From Clostridia bacterium (GTDB taxonomy: Bacteria; Bacillota; Clostridia; Saccharofermentanales; Saccharofermentanaceae): DNA of 64,000 nucleotides. Below are positions 62,545 to 64,000 of the stretch, one piece after another (position 1 is the first letter of the stretch; the number at the start of each line of letters is the position of its first letter). The DNA lies in assembly GCA_024403775.1 (NCBI GenBank), contig JAKSRE010000001.1, positions 62,001 through 126,000 of the forward strand. The letters run 5' to 3'. The position numbers and the translations under genes were made by a program. The notes below the pieces were generated by a model, which worked only from the letters and a program-made list of their open reading frames with translations, was not told the DNA's origin and searched no databases.

Positions 62545-62994
62545 TTATTTTCTATATATTCGTGACATATGAGGCTCACCATCACCCTGAGCCATACAAA
62601 GAAATTCCCATCCATATCGCTCATAAAAATTCTCATGATCAGTAAGAAGATAAATAGGCGATATGCCCTTAAGTCTGCACTCTTCTACTACCAGATCAAG
62701 GAGCTTACCAGCAATCCCCTTACAGCGGTACTCTTCATTTGTATATACGGCACACACATTGGGTGTTAAATCTTTTCTATCGTGAAAGTCATTTTCGATT
62801 ACACCAAGACCACCTACTATTTTCTCCCCATCAAGGCACAAATACCAGCCATACTGAGTCTCATTATTAAGATATGCATTCATGCACTCAAGGTAGGCTT
62901 CTGTTGGCACGCCCCACTTACTGTGGAACCATTCAGCTGCCCTTTCTTTAAGTTGTGGCATTAAAGCCAGATCAATATATTTTAATTCATCCAT
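62545..62994 (-). CDS. GNAT family N-acetyltransferase
   Basis: The 149-residue acetyltransferase shows VCAVYTNEEYRCKGIAGKLLDLVVEECRLKG, the R-x-x-G-x-A acetyl-CoA loop, and YLLTDHENFYERYGWEF near the end. The N-terminal region resembles aminoglycoside/phosphinothricin-type GNATs. The substrate is unknown. Single gene. Confidence 0.88.
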   Translation of the reverse strand: MDELKYIDLALMPQLKERAAEWFHSKWGVPTEAYLECMNAYLNNETQYGWYLCLDGEKIVGGLGVIENDFHDRKDLTPNVCAVYTNEEYRCKGIAGKLLDLVVEECRLKGISPIYLLTDHENFYERYGWEFLCMAQGDGEPHMSRIYRK

Positions 62995-63015
62995 TTTCCA
63001 ATTCTCCTTATAAAA

Positions 63016-63045
63016 ATAAGCTGCCTCAAACTGAGACAGCTTATT
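63016..63045 (-). terminator. Intrinsic terminator of the coiled-coil protein gene
   Basis: ATAAGCTGCCTCA pairs with TGAGACAGCTTAT (one mismatch) around a short loop, with a T tract leftward. Confidence 0.85.
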
Positions 63046-63074
63046 TAATAATCAATCATGTTTACAAGCTTATA

Positions 63075-64000
63075 TTATACAGCCTCAGCCTCTGGTTCGA
63101 TATCAGCTTCAACCTCTTCTGAAGTCTTAGCCTCTTCATCAGCCTTAGATTCTGATTCTGCCTTATCAAGAGCTTCCTCTGTCTCTTTTGCAGCTTCTGC
63201 TTCAGCCTGATATTTTGCTCTGATTTCTGACTTCTCAAGAGCGATCTTAGCTTCCTCTTCAGCAAGTGCTGCAGCAGCCAATGCCTCTTCCTCAGCCTTA
63301 CGAGCGGCAGCCATAGCTTCTTCAGCACGCTTCTTAGCCTCCTCAGCTCTCTTGGCAGCCTGCTCAGCAGCAGCCTTGGCATCTGCCTCAGCCTTCTCTG
63401 CATTAAGTCTTGCAAGTTCCTCATCAAGCTTCTTAAACGCAATATCAAATGCTTCCTGAGCCTTTTCCTTCTCAAGCTTAGCTTCATCAGCCTTAGCAGC
63501 TGTGCTCTCTGCCATCTCCTCAGCATGAGTACAAGCATTCTTTGCTTCCTGCTCAAATTCTTCAGCAGCCTTACGTGCATTCTGCTCAGCTCTTAAAGCG
63601 GCCTGTCTAGCATTCTGCTCTGTTAACTTCTGAGCAGCAACAGTTGCTGCTTCAGCTGCCTTATCAGCAGCCTTTGATGCAATAAGTGCAGCTTCGTTAG
63701 CTGCATGCTGGAGTTCTTCAACTTCCTTGAGTGCTTCTTCATAATCTTTTTCAGCGAACTCAGCTGCCTCGATTGAAGCCTTCTCAGACTCAATTGCAGC
63801 TGCCTTAACTTCTTCAGACTTCTTAACTGCCTCTCTAGCCTCTTCTGCCTTCTGTGCAGCTTCTTCAGCTTCCTTGACAGCCTTCTCTTCTTTTGCAATA
63901 GCCTTATCAAGAACTTTCTTTGCTTCGTCATGAGCCAACTGATTAGCTGACTTGGACTTCATTGCAGCATTTCTCTCATTAACCTTATCAAAAGCACCAG
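63075..64000 (-). CDS. Alanine/glutamate/lysine-rich coiled-coil protein (5' end outside the window)
   Basis: The visible ~308 residues form one continuous, highly charged helix. Ala, Glu and Lys repeat in heptad-like patterns (AEEAAQKAEEAREAVKKSEE, ARKAEEEALAAAALAEEEA). The C-terminus is Glu/Ala-rich (EVEADIEPEAEAV). An internal ATG at 63962 is open, but the frame continues upstream to the window edge (GAFDKVNERNAA), so the true start is beyond 64000. Such proteins can be structural, surface-stalk or cell-shape factors. Composition alone does not tell. Confidence 0.75.
   Translation of the reverse strand, partial: GAFDKVNERNAAMKSKSANQLAHDEAKKVLDKAIAKEEKAVKEAEEAAQKAEEAREAVKKSEEVKAAAIESEKASIEAAEFAEKDYEEALKEVEELQHAANEAALIASKAADKAAEAATVAAQKLTEQNARQAALRAEQNARKAAEEFEQEAKNACTHAEEMAESTAAKADEAKLEKEKAQEAFDIAFKKLDEELARLNAEKAEADAKAAAEQAAKRAEEAKKRAEEAMAAARKAEEEALAAAALAEEEAKIALEKSEIRAKYQAEAEAAKETEEALDKAESESKADEEAKTSEEVEADIEPEAEAV

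Noticed and set aside
63062..63931. Arg/Leu-rich frames overlapping the coiled-coil gene
   Set aside because: They are frame-shifted readings of a repetitive GAA/GCT/AAG-rich gene. The acidic, Ala-rich frame has normal codon use and a terminator after it.
1..64000. tRNA or rRNA genes
   Set aside because: No cloverleaf with a GGTTCGAATCC-type arm or rRNA-like conserved stretch was found by eye on either strand.

Overview
The window looks like chromosome of a low-GC, Gram-positive anaerobe of the Clostridia, most likely Lachnospiraceae close to Butyrivibrio or Pseudobutyrivibrio. This is inferred from strong GGAGG ribosome binding sites, a T-box and an FMN riboswitch, ECF-type vitamin transporters, a BspA-like leucine-rich-repeat protein ending in DUF4214 domains, DUF6273 and DUF3021/LytTR proteins, and an incomplete-TCA pair (citrate synthase plus NADP isocitrate dehydrogenase). 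I see no rRNA, tRNA, insertion sequence, phage module or true CRISPR array.

Layout. 0-9.9 kb: a DMT exporter and a PfoR-like membrane protein, then a leftward cell-envelope cluster (mannose-1-phosphate guanylyltransferase, two GT4 glycosyltransferases, a lipid kinase and a membrane-anchored foldase) and a Cof phosphatase. 10-16.5 kb: surface and secreted proteins (LRR/DUF4214, TPR-TM-DUF6273, LppM-like lipoprotein). 16.6-30 kb: xanthine salvage, a two-component system with an ABC exporter, an NhaC antiporter, a C-terminally shortened MocR regulator facing a D-2-hydroxyacid dehydrogenase, a second ABC exporter, and HIT/LytTR/DUF3021. 30-34 kb: a 64-bp tandem repeat, then psuG, trpCF and trpD behind a tryptophan T-box. 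34-36.7 kb: an Ntn-hydrolase and a Cys-rich protein.

37-46 kb is the most coherent candidate for an undescribed system. A circularly permuted ATP-grasp, an alpha-E protein, a transglutaminase and two M14/AstE-like proteins form one operon, and one of the two M14 proteins has lost its visible metal and catalytic residues. A second operon upstream encodes citrate synthase, isocitrate dehydrogenase and a FUSC protein fused to a degenerate HAD domain. Both operons carry the same ~135-nt leader (same promoter spacing, same two hairpins), so they are probably co-regulated.

46-51 kb holds a HerA-like ATPase, two near-identical small-RNA loci with a compensatory stem change, NAD synthetase, and an FMN riboswitch driving ribU. 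51-56.4 kb has a Cof phosphatase coupled to a 49-residue acidic protein, an HD hydrolase with a LysR regulator, a second copy of the 64-bp repeat, and a vitamin B6 salvage cluster. 56.5-64 kb has small secreted and membrane proteins, a diguanylate cyclase and a coiled-coil protein cut by the window edge. Between 57.9 and 59.0 kb lies a gene-free stretch containing twelve 35-36 bp dyads set at a 51-bp pitch in four triplets. This is the most striking unexplained structure here.
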